Of a stretch of DNA of 64,000 bases, positions 1-10,872 are shown piece by piece. The translations under genes and the position numbers were made by a program. Location of the stretch: the NCBI RefSeq assembly GCF_005239225.2, contig NC_133300.1, forward strand, positions 9,019,875 through 9,083,874, in the 5' to 3' direction. Source of the stretch: Populus alba. Its lineage: Eukaryota; Streptophyta; Magnoliopsida; Malpighiales; Salicaceae. Each line of letters begins with the position of its first letter. Positions within the stretch are counted from its first letter, which is position 1. The notes below the pieces were generated by a model. The model ran no database searches. It was given only the letters and a program-made list of their open reading frames with translations, and was not told where the DNA came from.

Positions 1-5
1 ATTAC

Positions 6-564
6 CAAAAAGCTGTCGCTTCAAATCTTCCTGCATGGTGTCATTGTTACAGACAAAGATATATCCTCCAAGCACCTCATTCCTTGGAAGCGTCTCTGTG
101 GCTGGCAAGGTCTTGAACCTTTTGTCCACTGTATTGTTGTTGTCGATATTAATGTTGTTATTGCTGTGATTACTGGGATCTTTGCTACTGAGGTTGTTGC
201 CACTGTACTTGCTACCAGTCATATTGCCAACGCTGTTTATGTTGTTTTTCTGGTACACTGCATTCATATTGTAAGCATTGTTCCTTAAGGAACTTTTATT
301 CCCATTTTCTGTCATCTTGGACTCCAAGTTCATCATGTTGAAATTGAAACTTTCAAATTTATTTTCTTCTTGGAACCCAATCTTATCCCTCGACCTCATT
401 TCTGGAAGGCCCTTTGAAAGGTCAAGGTTATTCATGCGTTCACCCTTTCCCCGGGTCTGCTCAGCCAATTTCAAAGCAGCCATTAACCACTTATGATCCT
501 CTGAGACTTTTGATTGTCCTCGAAGCTCATCACCCAGTTGCCAGAAGCTGTGCAGGCTCTCCAT
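6..564 (-). CDS. NRP: DCD-domain asparagine-rich protein NRP, first coding exon (partial gene)
   Basis: Read on the minus strand from ATG at 564, the frame is open for 186 codons to the window edge. It begins MESLHSFWQLGDELRGQ, has an Asn-rich middle (runs such as SNNNINIDNNN), and then enters a DCD (development and cell death) domain at ETLPRNEVLGGYIFVCNND...LKRQLFG. The first bases of the window read TTTTG/GTAAT on the minus strand, a good splice donor inside the DCD domain, so the exon probably ends at 6 and the rest of the gene lies to the left. NRP proteins are known in plants as stress-induced cell-death signalling proteins linked to ER and osmotic stress; that role is family knowledge. 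Codon use and integrity look like a live host gene, the only one in the window. Confidence 0.9.
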
Positions 565-574
565 CTTGAAAATC

Positions 575-2071
575 CTGATGAGATGTCACACAAGATAGAT
601 GCTAGTGAAAAATAAATATATTAAAGAAAAGAGGGAGAAAGCTAGTTCAGAGGAAAAGCTCAACAGAATTAGGCCAAAAGTCAAGTGTGTAGAAGAAAAC
701 CATTGCTGCACAGAACAAATCATTATTAAATTTAAGTGATGTGCATCAGCAAGCAATCCTATCAACTCACAAGGAAAAATTGGATAGGATCAACCAAAGT
801 TAGGTGTTCTACACGTGTTCTATAATTGAATGTTGACTAGGATAAATTCCATTGATAAAGAGAAGACTGATAGAGGTAACCATGTATATCATTCAACAAT
901 TGAAAAATAAGTAACAACTGTCAGACAATACACTAACATCGAAAGAAGCATATTTTTAAAAACCCCACCCCTCCCAAAAGAAAAACTCATCCTTTTAATC
1001 CAAATTATGAAGAAAAAAACGCTTGGCAGCAGTATTTGTCAAGAAAAACCCATAGTGTTTGAGTGATAAAGTTGCAGTAAGCCCATTTCAACATGTCCCT
1101 CTTCATTCCCAGTAAAATAGTCAATTTTAGGAAAATAATTAGAAAACCACTTCTCCAGGAAAAGCAATTCTAGACAAACATTCAGCATAATTCCACCTGG
1201 GTATTCAATTTCCACTATCTGTTAACAGCCCCGGGTTCAATCATTTAATTCCCATCAACATGATCTCACGACAAGGGATAAACATGCAGACATTTGTATG
1301 CTATGGGAAAAGAACCATATTTGTACATAACAAACTAAAAAATTGCTTAGATTTTTGATTTGTAAACAAAGAAAATCTCAATGACTTGTTTTCAACTGCT
1401 TACACAACCTTAACGACACAAACTCTCTCAACATAGCACATAAAAAATTTCGAAATCACACTGACTTAGAATCAATTTTTTTTTCAAGTCATAACTACCA
1501 ACTAGAAAATCAAGAACAGTTTCCTTTTTCTGCAACATTTCTCAGACACCAAACAACACTTAAGCCCAAAAAAAGAAATAAATAGAGAAAGTCTAGAACA
1601 AACCCAAAATTTCAGTCTTTAAAACCAGTACCTAGCTTAATAATAACCACTATTAAATCTAGCCGTACCATTAATTAAAATTCCTTAAAAAAAAGGAGAA
1701 ACAGAAACTTAAATTAACCAGAATCAAAACCAAAAACCCACATTTAATCCAACTAAAGAATCCAGTCAACAATATTGAATATTTACCCTAAAAGAAGACT
1801 ATTGCCAACTCAATTACCAACCAAACTCTAAAATCTAATAACTTTAGCATACCAAAATCAAAACCCACATTTAAACCAACCTACAACCCCAAAAAAACCA
1901 AAGTAAAGCTTGAATTTTTACCTTTTTAAAAAATAAAGACAATTGAAGTGAAGTGAAGCTTGTTTTGAGCTTTAAATTAAGGAATTGAAGCTTGACTAAA
2001 GAGTAAATAACTATACGAATATATTAAAAGGAACCCTAGATTTGGGGCATCTAGAGAGAGAGAGAGAGTAC
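575..2071 (-). other. Probable 5'UTR intron of NRP
   Basis: On the minus strand, AAG/GTACTC at 2072/2071 is a good donor and CTCATCAG/GATTTTCAAG, just before the ATG, is a good acceptor at 575. The stretch between is AT-rich, has no coding signal, and is the right size for a plant 5'UTR intron. The leader exon would be about 2072-2135. The splice pattern is inferred from consensus sites only. Confidence 0.6.
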
Positions 2072-2159
2072 CTTCTTTTCTTTTATCTGCCTTCAACTGT
2101 GAAATCTGCAGTACACGACACAGAGAGTGAGAGAGAAACGGAGTGGATTTTTATTTTTG

Positions 2160-2168
2160 TATTTATAG
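2160..2168 (-). promoter_or_regulatory. TATA box of NRP
   Basis: CTATAAATA on the minus strand. About 30 bp downstream lies a CT-rich tract (minus strand CTCTCTCACTCTCTGTG, near 2115-2135) typical of plant transcription starts. This fits a leader exon ending at 2072. Confidence 0.6.
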
Positions 2169-3160
2169 CTTGGTATTCCAAAAATGCCATTCTGATGTTT
2201 ATGCAATGCTTTGGCGCCACAACGGGTTTTTCTTTTTTATTATTATTATTTCGAATTTTTGTGAGCGAGAATAGTGCTTGAAATTGCTACTTTGCAAGGA
2301 GTAGTAGTGGAGTTTGGAGACGCTTGTGCTCTCCGCTTCCACGCGCCAAGTACGCAGCGTGTAAATTCTAGTTTCTTTTATTATTATTATTATTATTATT
2401 ATGGTTTGACACTCGATGGATTAGCAAGGCAGTGTTTGTTTGTAGGCTGTATTCGGGCTGTTTTTTTTTTTTTTTTTTTTAATTAATATTTTTTTTTAAT
2501 TTTTAAATCATTATTAAAAATATGTTGATATTAAAAATAAAAAAAATATTATTTTAATATATTTACAAGTAAAATATATTTTAAAAAATAATTTATATCA
2601 CAATCTCAAAAGCACTATTAACCTTTATATGTCTCATTTATGATTAACAATAACTAATGTAGATATTAGAGAATAGAGAATGTAATATTTAATAGAATAT
2701 TTTATTCTGATACATGATATTTTATCAAGGCATTTTGTTATTATTAAAATTTAAATTTCATTTAAAAAAACATATAAAATTTTAATACTTCAAAATTTTA
2801 ATTATTGTATTATGTATTTTGAAATAAATATTTTATTTTGAATATACAAAAAAAAATCCTGAACAAGACAAAAAAAAAATAGTATGATATTCTAAAAAAC
2901 TTAAATACACTAATTATACCAAAAGAAAAAAAAGATTTTTACTTTTAATTATATTTTACATATATAAATATAATATCAAAATCTCAAGGTTATTGTAATA
3001 GTTAAGCATGGATGTTCTCTTTTTATATTTATTGTGTCCAAATTTAAATCTTGAACCTAACATTTTAAGAAGTGTGTTCTTAAGATAATTTTAAAAAATA
3101 TATTATTTTCAATTAGTGCACTAATTAACCCAATGTACTCTTAATATTTAATATCATCAT

Positions 3161-3187
3161 TTATATATATATATATATATATATATA
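3161..3187. repeat. (TA)n microsatellite
   Basis: Uninterrupted TA dinucleotides of about 13 units. Confidence 0.9.
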
Positions 3188-3291
3188 AACATAATATAAG
3201 GTAGTTTGGTTTATCTAAATAATGAATGTAAATTACGAAAATGGGATTAAAAGCAGTGGAAAAAAATAACATTTATCCATGCAAGTAAGTT

Positions 3292-3337
3292 CTCTCTCTC
3301 TCCCTCGCCCTCCCTCCCCTCCTCTTCCTCTCTCTAA
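3292..3337 (+). repeat. Pyrimidine (CT-rich) tract
   Basis: TC repeats grading into CCCTC/CCTCC blocks, purely pyrimidine apart from one G. Low-complexity sequence in a gene-free region. Confidence 0.75.
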
Positions 3338-3489
3338 GTATAGATACATGCCTTACAAGGAATACTGAATTCAGGAATAACAAAACTGTTGATGTGACCA
3401 CCTGTGTATTGCTGGCCAAAAATGATGTCGGTGATCATGTTTTTATGTCCCTCGACATCATCGCTACAATAATAATAACTCATCTTAAA

Positions 3490-4030
3490 AACAAACCTTA
3501 ACCAAACCTAAAATTCAAACCTCAAACCCTAAATTCTAACCTTAAATGAAATCTCAAACCTTAAACACTAACCCTAAAATTCAAACCCCAAATTTTGAAC
3601 ACTAAACATTAAGGTTGTATTTGTTTTTGTGGTCTAACTGTTCTTTTTATTTTTTTAAAAAAAGTTTTTTTAACTTCAAATTATTTTTTGAGTGTTTTTA
3701 GATTATTTTGATGTGTTAATATTAAAAATAAAAAATATTATTTTGATGTATTTTCAAATGAAAAGCACTTTGAAAAACAACTTCTGTTACACTCTCAAAC
3801 AGGCTTTAACACCAACTTCAAACCACAAACCAACCCTTAACCCTAAATCCATTCCCCAAACCTCTAATTCTTAAACATTAACCTTAAATCCAAACATCTA
3901 ACCTCTAACCCTAAACACTAACTCTAAATTCAAATTCCTAACCCTAGACTTTAAACCCCTAATCCCTAAACACTAACTCTAAATTCAAATTCCTAACCTT
4001 AGACTCAAACTCCCAATCCTAAATCCTAAA
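3490..4030 (+). repeat. Degenerate telomere-like CCCTAAA repeats
   Basis: Many short units of the type AACCCTAAA, AACCTTAAA, AAACCCTAA and ACCCTAAAC, imperfect and mixed with TTCAAA spacers. A non-telomeric AT-rich stretch (3600-3775) interrupts them. CCCTAAA is the plant telomere repeat. The units are too divergent to be an active telomere and look like an old interstitial block or a satellite built from the motif. Confidence 0.6.
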
Positions 4031-6000
4031 TTATTTTCATAAATTGCAAATAACCAATTAAACTCGTATCAATATAGCAAACCAAAAACCAAATAAACTC
4101 TAAAAAGTCAAAGAACACAAAAACAACAACTACTCATACTTGCAATAATCATATGCATGGTGGTGAAAATGCCAACATACAAATACACAATTGTGAATGT
4201 ATAGAAAAAAATATGAAGAGAACTCAAGTTATGTCTTATATGTTCCCAAAGAAAAAAAAATGTAAGAGAGAATTGAAGAAGTAGTCTAGGCCGGTCAATA
4301 TTTGGTTTAAAAAACACAAAAATAACATTAAAACTTATTTACCCTGATGTAATATTTTAATGCTTTTGTTCATTTATTATAACCAAAACTATTTGCCTAA
4401 AAATATTAAAAAAATGTCGTTGATAGTTTGACTGAAAGAGTAAAGTTAAAGGATCAATGATTTTAACTTGATTGGATCAAACTGATACTCAAATTACTTA
4501 ATGACCCTAGTAATTTAATTAGTTGTTCATTTGAGATTTTGAGTTTTACTTGTTAATTACTTAATTATGATTTAATTTGAAGGTGTTTTATGTTATTTAC
4601 TACATTAAGTTGGATTTATTGCTTCACGAGAGAGTGAAAATATGTCATTGTTCCAAAAAAATTTAATTTGATCATCGTAATACCATAATATAACTTGTAT
4701 AACATAATTGGTGTTGCAAATAACGCAACATAACAATGTTTTATTTGAAAACCTGTAAATGCATGATTTGAAATTCTAAACAACATGTTATCTTTGTTGA
4801 TATGTTCATATGTAAATATTTTATTTTAAATTTTAAAGGTGTAAAATAAATTTGAGCATTCATAAAATGATCAACAATATTAAAATATCAACCTGACAAG
4901 TCCAAAACAACTTTAAAAGTATAATTAAATACAAGAAATAGTGTAAACCCTGACATAAATATCAGACCGAAGGTAGTAAAACCACGTTGATTAATAGAAC
5001 CCTAAGATGAAGAAAAAGGAATAAATGATAGAAATATCAACAAATAATGTAAATTAGGAACAAGGAATTTATCAAAAGTTAGTCAAGGAATACAAATAAA
5101 TTTGTTCAAATATAGTATCAATTTTTGTCAGAAACTTAGAGAATTACCTGGAATTATTTAAAAGACATAAGACAATGGCAAAACTATAAATCTAACAAAA
5201 AATTATAGCCCTTTCTTGTGTATCGGCCATGGAAGGGAAAGGGAAGCTTTCTTATTCTCTTCTTCTTGCATTTTCTCTGTTTTCTTATTTAAAACCAAGT
5301 ATTAGGACATCATATGTAAAGTTATTAGAGTTTAAACACTTCAACACAAGATTTGGGATAGATTAAAGTGAAAGAAAATGAGTGTTATAGAGAAAAACCA
5401 AAGGATTTTTAAGAGGAAGAAGAAGAGGTGGAAGAAAATCACCTAGAGGGCATACATTGAGCATAAAAAAGATGTGTAAAGTGTTCTCTGCCAATTATTT
5501 CATTATTGAATGAGGTTTAATCAAAATTTAAGCAAAATCCCTAAACTTTCAAATTAGGGCTCTTGATTAAAATTGGGAGAAATGTAAAATTTATGTAAAT
5601 TGATTCTTTTAAGATGAAATAGGTTAAACAGGACACAAGAATCATAAGGAATTGAAGAAGAAACTTGTTGTTTTTGAGGGCCTAAGGCTGATAAAATAGA
5701 GAGTAAAAACGAGATTAGTTTATTTGGTATAAATGCTTATTAAGTACATGTAATTGATGTGTATTATTATAATGATGATTGATAATTGATGTGGTTAAGG
5801 TGTTAGTAAGTTATGATGATGCTTAGGGTTTGAAAGTAGATGATTAAGTAAATTGTTGTTTAAAACCCTGGAAATAACTTTGATTGATGAGGAATATGCA
5901 CGAAAACTTGTATGATAAATAAGGAAAATCCCTCAAAATTTGTGATATAGATGTTATTATGATATGGGAAATGCCTCGAACTTTGAGATATAGATGTTAC

Positions 6001-6506
6001 TTTTTTTTTTTGATAAAATGTAAGAAGTATATTATATCAAAAAGAGCAAGGCAAGCTTGCAATACAGGCTGGGAACCAGCAGAGTACAGAAAATGTACAA
6101 AGGAACACTTAGGGAAAACTTCCCCAATGAAACAGAAACTGAAAATCAGCAAAATACAAGCTGAAAACAGAAAAAGGAATGAGCTCCCAAAAACCAATTG
6201 GCTCAAAGCATGAACATCCTCCATGCAGGAAAGCCATCATAAAAGCCAAACACACTCAGCCTTATCAGCCGACCGAGGGAGAAACAGCACTAAACCAATG
6301 ATGCAAGACAAGCCGGGGACAACAACCCAAGAAGAGGCAATAATTCAGCCGGACGAACAGCCAACCAGCAACACATTAGCAGGGACGCCATGTAAGAACC
6401 CATGCACGGCAGGAATACATGCACGCAAGCTAAGAAATTTCCAAGCCAATGGATCCAGCAGCAATCCCACGGCAAACAATTTTCAACGTGGAGGGAGCCA
6501 CCAAGA
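6001..6506 (-). mobile_element. Non-LTR retroposon insertion (5'-truncated LINE tail or SINE)
   Basis: The insert starts on the plus strand with an 11-nt T run, which is the poly(A) tail of a minus-strand element. It is flanked by an exact 15-bp repeat, AGATATAGATGTTAC, at 5986-6000 and 6507-6521. This is the target duplication expected of target-primed reverse transcription. The minus-strand 3' end (ATATAATATACTTCTTAC, then TTTTATC before the A-run) resembles plant L1-type 3' ends. No reverse transcriptase is present and I found no clear tRNA-like A/B box, so LINE tail or SINE cannot be separated. The insert is GC-richer than its surroundings. Confidence 0.75.
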
Positions 6507-6632
6507 AGATATAGATGTTACTTGATGTGTATGGATGAGGATATGATATGCTTTTAGCCTAAATTGTTTTTAGGATGGTTAAAATAAATATGAAAAATAT
6601 GTTTTCCAAACATGATTGCGTGATGTATGTGG

Positions 6633-6883
6633 ATGAGATAGGAAACAATCATATTTAGAAATTGTAAAATGTGTGTTAAATGTGGAATTGAGATATGGTT
6701 CCTAGGTTAAATGGATGTGATAATAATGTTTGGTAAATTCTAATATGACAAGAGAGACTTTAGAAGTTGGACAATAGACAAGAGGAGCGGGATTGTCATG
6801 AGCAGCAAGTAAGTGCTCAACACCATACACTAGTTTTAAATTTAATGATTTTCATTACTGTTGATGTAACACCTCGTAGTTAT
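6633..6883 (+). repeat. 251-bp direct repeat, left copy
   Basis: Matches 20174-20424 at the same length with roughly 10 substitutions. The left copy ends exactly at the GTTAT that precedes the D LTR. In the right copy the same GTTAT runs straight on into unrelated flank, like an empty insertion site. Confidence 0.85.
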
Positions 6884-8343
6884 TGATTAATACTTAGAAG
6901 TGCGTTGTTATCAAGGTTTTATATCATCATTTTTACTTGAAGTATCAATAACTCCTTAACTAAAGCATGTTTTATAATAACATATCTAATAATATAAGAT
7001 ACCTTTAATTTATGGTAAATATTCATCTTAAATGTAGGCCTATCACATAAATAAAATGATTGATTGATGAGTTTAAGTACTGAAATTGAAAGGACAAAGA
7101 GAGGGCCAAACTTAGAAAAGAGATGTTGGTGCAGTCCAAACTAGAACACTGTTCTGTAATTGGGTCATATATGGAGTTGTAGATCTCAGATTTAGGTATG
7201 CTTTATATGGATGGAAAGGTAAGACATAGGCCAACAACTTTCATGCGGAGTCCAAGATTTAAAAAGGCCATTTTCAAGTCCAAATTATAGCAACAATAGA
7301 GAAGTCCGAATCTGTCTTGCAGCCCAGACACTGTTCAGTGTTCAACCCATATCTCGAGTTCTAGAAGTCAAAATGACCTCAATTTATTTTTTCCTGGAAA
7401 AATAAGACAATTTCTTATAACTTTCATGGTATAGGTGGTTCCAGTTCTGATGTTAGCAATGACGTTTTGTTCAAACAAGAAGATAAGGATTTTCACCAAG
7501 TCAAGAGTGGGCCACCCACTCAACAATTAGTCATCAAATTAATAGTTCCAAATTTTGGCCTATAAAAGGAGCCATTTGCCATAGACATCTTGGCTGCTTA
7601 GATTAAGATCATGCTCTTTATTTTTCTCTTTATATTTTTTGTAATTCTTAAGTTTTGCTTTCATTAATATCTTGTTTATGCTTTTCATTTCCTTTCCTTT
7701 ACTTTACTTAGTTAACTTGTATCTTATTTATGTTCTTATTTTATTTATTTATGTTTCTTTCTTTCATTATGTTTAGCTAAGTTTATTATGTCAAGTTGAA
7801 AAGGTTACACTAATAGTGTAAGAATAAGTATAGTGTAAACTCATCATAGACTTTGATGTTTGATACTAACATGTTTTGTATTTGTTATCTTGTTCACTCT
7901 TAATACTTTGCTTGTTAAATAGTTAATCTAGATTTGTGTTGTATAACACTTGGTACAACAAATGCTTGACACTTTCATAGCCCTACACATGTGCTATGAA
8001 AGAAACTTGATTTGTTGTTAACATAAGTTATAATCATGAATACCTGACAATATTTACAAGTATTAGCATTATTTGAATAAGATAATTAATGTAATCATGT
8101 TAACAATTTATAATCCGATTGGAACCTCCTTTGTGTGTGGTTTCCAGTTGAGAAATAAGAGTTTATATTATACTTGTTTGAAATACCATTAGTGGATCCT
8201 CTAACCTTGACACTTGTTTTTATCATTGTTTAATTCTTACATTGATCTTTCATCTCAAAATTCTTCATCTTCTTCTTGTTCTACTATATTATTATTATTA
8301 TTATTATTATTATTACTACTACTACTATTATTGTTATTGTTAT
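6884..8343 (+). mobile_element. Athila-type LTR D, left part
   Basis: Starts TGATTAATACTTAGAAG, homologous to the A-element LTR along its whole length but clearly older. It includes a core promoter, CTATAAAAG at 7560-7568, and the (TTA)n stretch near the LTR end. It is interrupted at 8343 by element E and resumes at 20036. No internal region of D remains, so it is a solo or truncated LTR. Confidence 0.85.
7560..7568 (+). promoter_or_regulatory. TATA box of LTR D
   Basis: CTATAAAAG preceded by TTTTGGC, at the same place as in the LTRs of A, B and I. Confidence 0.6.
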
Positions 8344-9220
8344 TGTAACATCCCCCATTCTGGGATAAATCGACAATCTCATGTCAATCGAAAAAAAAAA
8401 CATAATAATTTTTTTTTTGTACATATATGTTCATGGTCTTCGTATTAAAATCTACCAGAATTTGATGGAGTTCCCCCATATACCGGAAGGTCCCAGGTTA
8501 TTGACATGAATTTATTTACACTTCTAATAGCTCGCATCTCATAACTCAATTCCCGACCCAATCATCATGGGTTTTCAATTTCCACACTTATACCCACACT
8601 TATCAACCACAATATTTACGATATGCATTATATAACAAAATATCATTATGGATAGATAAAAATAAATAAGTATAATTACATAGGCATGAAGTATGATTAT
8701 ATGAACTACATGGTTAAATTCATTCAGTCAAGTTTAAACATTAATTATACAAATTAAGTTATACAAACATTTTCATATTTACAAAATACAAGGGTATACT
8801 CCCTAGAAAGTAGATTACAAGAAGGGAACATAAGTTAGGATCTACTCTTGTCATGCATGTGATGATCCTGAAACAAAATACATATTATTGAAAGGTGAAT
8901 ATTACAATAAATATGACAACACGAACATTTAACAATTTTAACAAGGTAACATATATTCATAGTTCATTTGCTTCTCCCTTCTAGTTTTTTTTTTTTATTA
9001 GAATTCCTTCTTTATCCAACTATTATTAATTGTTCCATCTGCCACTTTCAACCTTCATTTTAGACTTTATGAGATCGAACATGATCATTTTTGCTTATCA
9101 CATTATCGATACCAATTTCACCGGTACCATCATCATCACTCCATATGAGTCATTCCAAGGTGATCCCCTTATCTGGGATCCTAACATACATTAAATGTAT
9201 GCTAGCCCATACATGGTGAT
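8344..9220. mobile_element. Element E, left part (probable solo LTR)
   Basis: Begins TGTAACATCCC and, after the A insertion, ends GGGATTTTACA at 20035. These are short inverted LTR termini of the chromovirus/Del-like style. Exact 5-bp target duplications GTTAT (8339-8343 and 20036-20040) fix both ends. Without A it is about 2.47 kb with no open frame, which fits a solo LTR. An internal 56-bp tandem duplication (units starting 9162 and 9218, the latter continuing at 18448) contains GGGATCCTAACATAC; A landed in it. Confidence 0.75.
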
Positions 9221-10767
9221 TGATTAGTACTTAAAAGTGCATGTTTATCAAGGTTTTATATCATCATTTTGCACTTGAAGTATCAATAACTCCTTAACTA
9301 AAACATGTTTTATAATAACAAGTTTGATATTATAAGATACCTTAATTTATGGTAAATGCTCATTTTAAATGCAGGACTATCACATAAATAAAAGGATTGA
9401 TTGATGAGTTTAAGCATTGAAAGTTAAAGGACAAAGAGATGGCCAAACTTAGAAAAGAGATGCCGGTGAAGTCCAAACCGGAACATTGCTCGGTAATTGG
9501 ATCATATCTGGAGCTCTAGATTTCGGATTTAGGTCCACTTTATATGTATGGAAAGGTAAGACAAAAGCCTACAACTTTCATGAGGAGCCCAAGATTTGAA
9601 AAGGTCGTTTTGAAGTCCAAATTGAAGGAACAACGAAGAAGTCCGAAGCTGTCCTGCAGCCCAAACACTATTTAGTGTTCATCCCATATCTTGAGTTCTA
9701 GAAGTCCAAATGACCTCATCTTTTTTTTGTTGGAAAGCTGAGACAATTTCCTAGAACATTCTTGAGGATTCTGGGCAAATTATGATGTTAGCAATGACGT
9801 CTTGATCAGACAAGAAGATAAGGATTGTTATCTAGTCAAGATGTGGCCACCCACTCATCAATTAGTCAACAAATCAATAATTCCAAATTTTGGCCTATAA
9901 AAGGAGGCACTTACCATGTATTGAGGCATCTTGGTGTTCAGATCAAGATCATGCTCTTGCTTTCTCTCTTTGTATTGCTTATGTCTTGCTTTCATTAATA
10001 TCAAGTTTATGCACTTCATTTCCTTTCCTTTGTCTAGTTAACTTCTTTCTCATTTATGTTCTTGTCTTGTTCATTTATGTTTCTTTCTTTTATTATGTCC
10101 AGCTAAGTTAATTATGTCAAGGTGAAAAGGGTACACTAATGGTGTAAGAACAAGTATAATATAAACTTAACATGGACCTTAACGTTGGATACTAACATGT
10201 TTTATATTTGTTATCTTGTTCACTTTAATACTTTGCTTGTTAAATGGTTAATCTAGATTTATGTTGTGTAACACTTGGTACAACAAATACTTGGCACTTT
10301 CATAGCCCATACTGTATGGTTTAACCGACACCTGAGCTATGAAAGGAACTTGATTTGTTGTTAACATAAGTTATAATCATGAATGCCTGCCAACATTTAC
10401 AAGTATTAGCTTTATTCGAATAAGATAACTAATGTAATCATGTTAACAATTTATAATCTGATTGGAACCTCCTTTATGTGTGGTTTCCAATTGAGTAATA
10501 AGAGTTTATATTATACTTGTTTGAAGTACCATTAGTGGATCCTCTAACCTTGACATTTGTTTTTATCGCTGTTTAATCCTTACATCAACTTTACATCTCA
10601 AAGCTCTCTTTATTATTACTATTACTATTATTGTTATTATTGTTGTTGTATTGTTATTTATAATTTATACAATAACCTCTCTGTGATTCGACCCCGGTCT
10701 TGCCGGGTTATTTATTACTTCGACACTCCTGCACTTGGGAAGAGACATCAAGCTTTTGGTTGTGACA
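9221..10767 (+). repeat. 5' LTR of element A
   Basis: Bounded by target duplication GTGAT on the left and the primer binding site on the right. Terminal TG...CA. Contains the TATA box and a (TTA/TTG)n stretch. The end region near 10690 (GGTCTTGCCGGG) is shared with the LTRs of B, D, H and I. Confidence 0.95.
9895..9903 (+). promoter_or_regulatory. LTR core promoter (TATA box) of element A
   Basis: CTATAAAAG following TTTTGGC. Transcription is expected to start about 30 bp downstream. The same site in the 3' LTR reads CTATTAAAAG, with one inserted base. Confidence 0.65.
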
Positions 10768-10773
10768 AGTTTT

Positions 10774-10791
10774 TGGCGCCGTTGCCGGGGA
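10774..10791 (+). other. Primer binding site of element A
   Basis: TGGCGCCGTTGCCGGGGA, six bases after the LTR. This sequence is typical of the Athila/Calypso group, where it is described as complementary to the 3' end of tRNA-Asp. The tRNA assignment is family knowledge, not checked here. Confidence 0.85.
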
Positions 10792-10872
10792 GGTAAATTC
10801 TTGTATAAATTATAATATTTAATTTATTTTCTCTTTTCACTTTTCATTTTATCTATTTTTGGTTCCTTTGTT

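Larger units (their letters stand above)
2170..5985. other. Intergenic DNA without recognisable genes
   Basis: AT-rich, with long poly-T and (TTA)n tracts near 2378-2480. No open frame longer than about 85 codons looks like protein. Contains the simple and telomere-like repeats listed separately. I see no RNA gene or transposon ends here. Confidence 0.6.

Noticed and set aside
5997..6525. Small frames in the retroposon at 6.0-6.5 kb as genes
   Set aside because: Several overlapping frames on both strands, none with a recognisable domain. The insert has the features of a non-coding retroposon.
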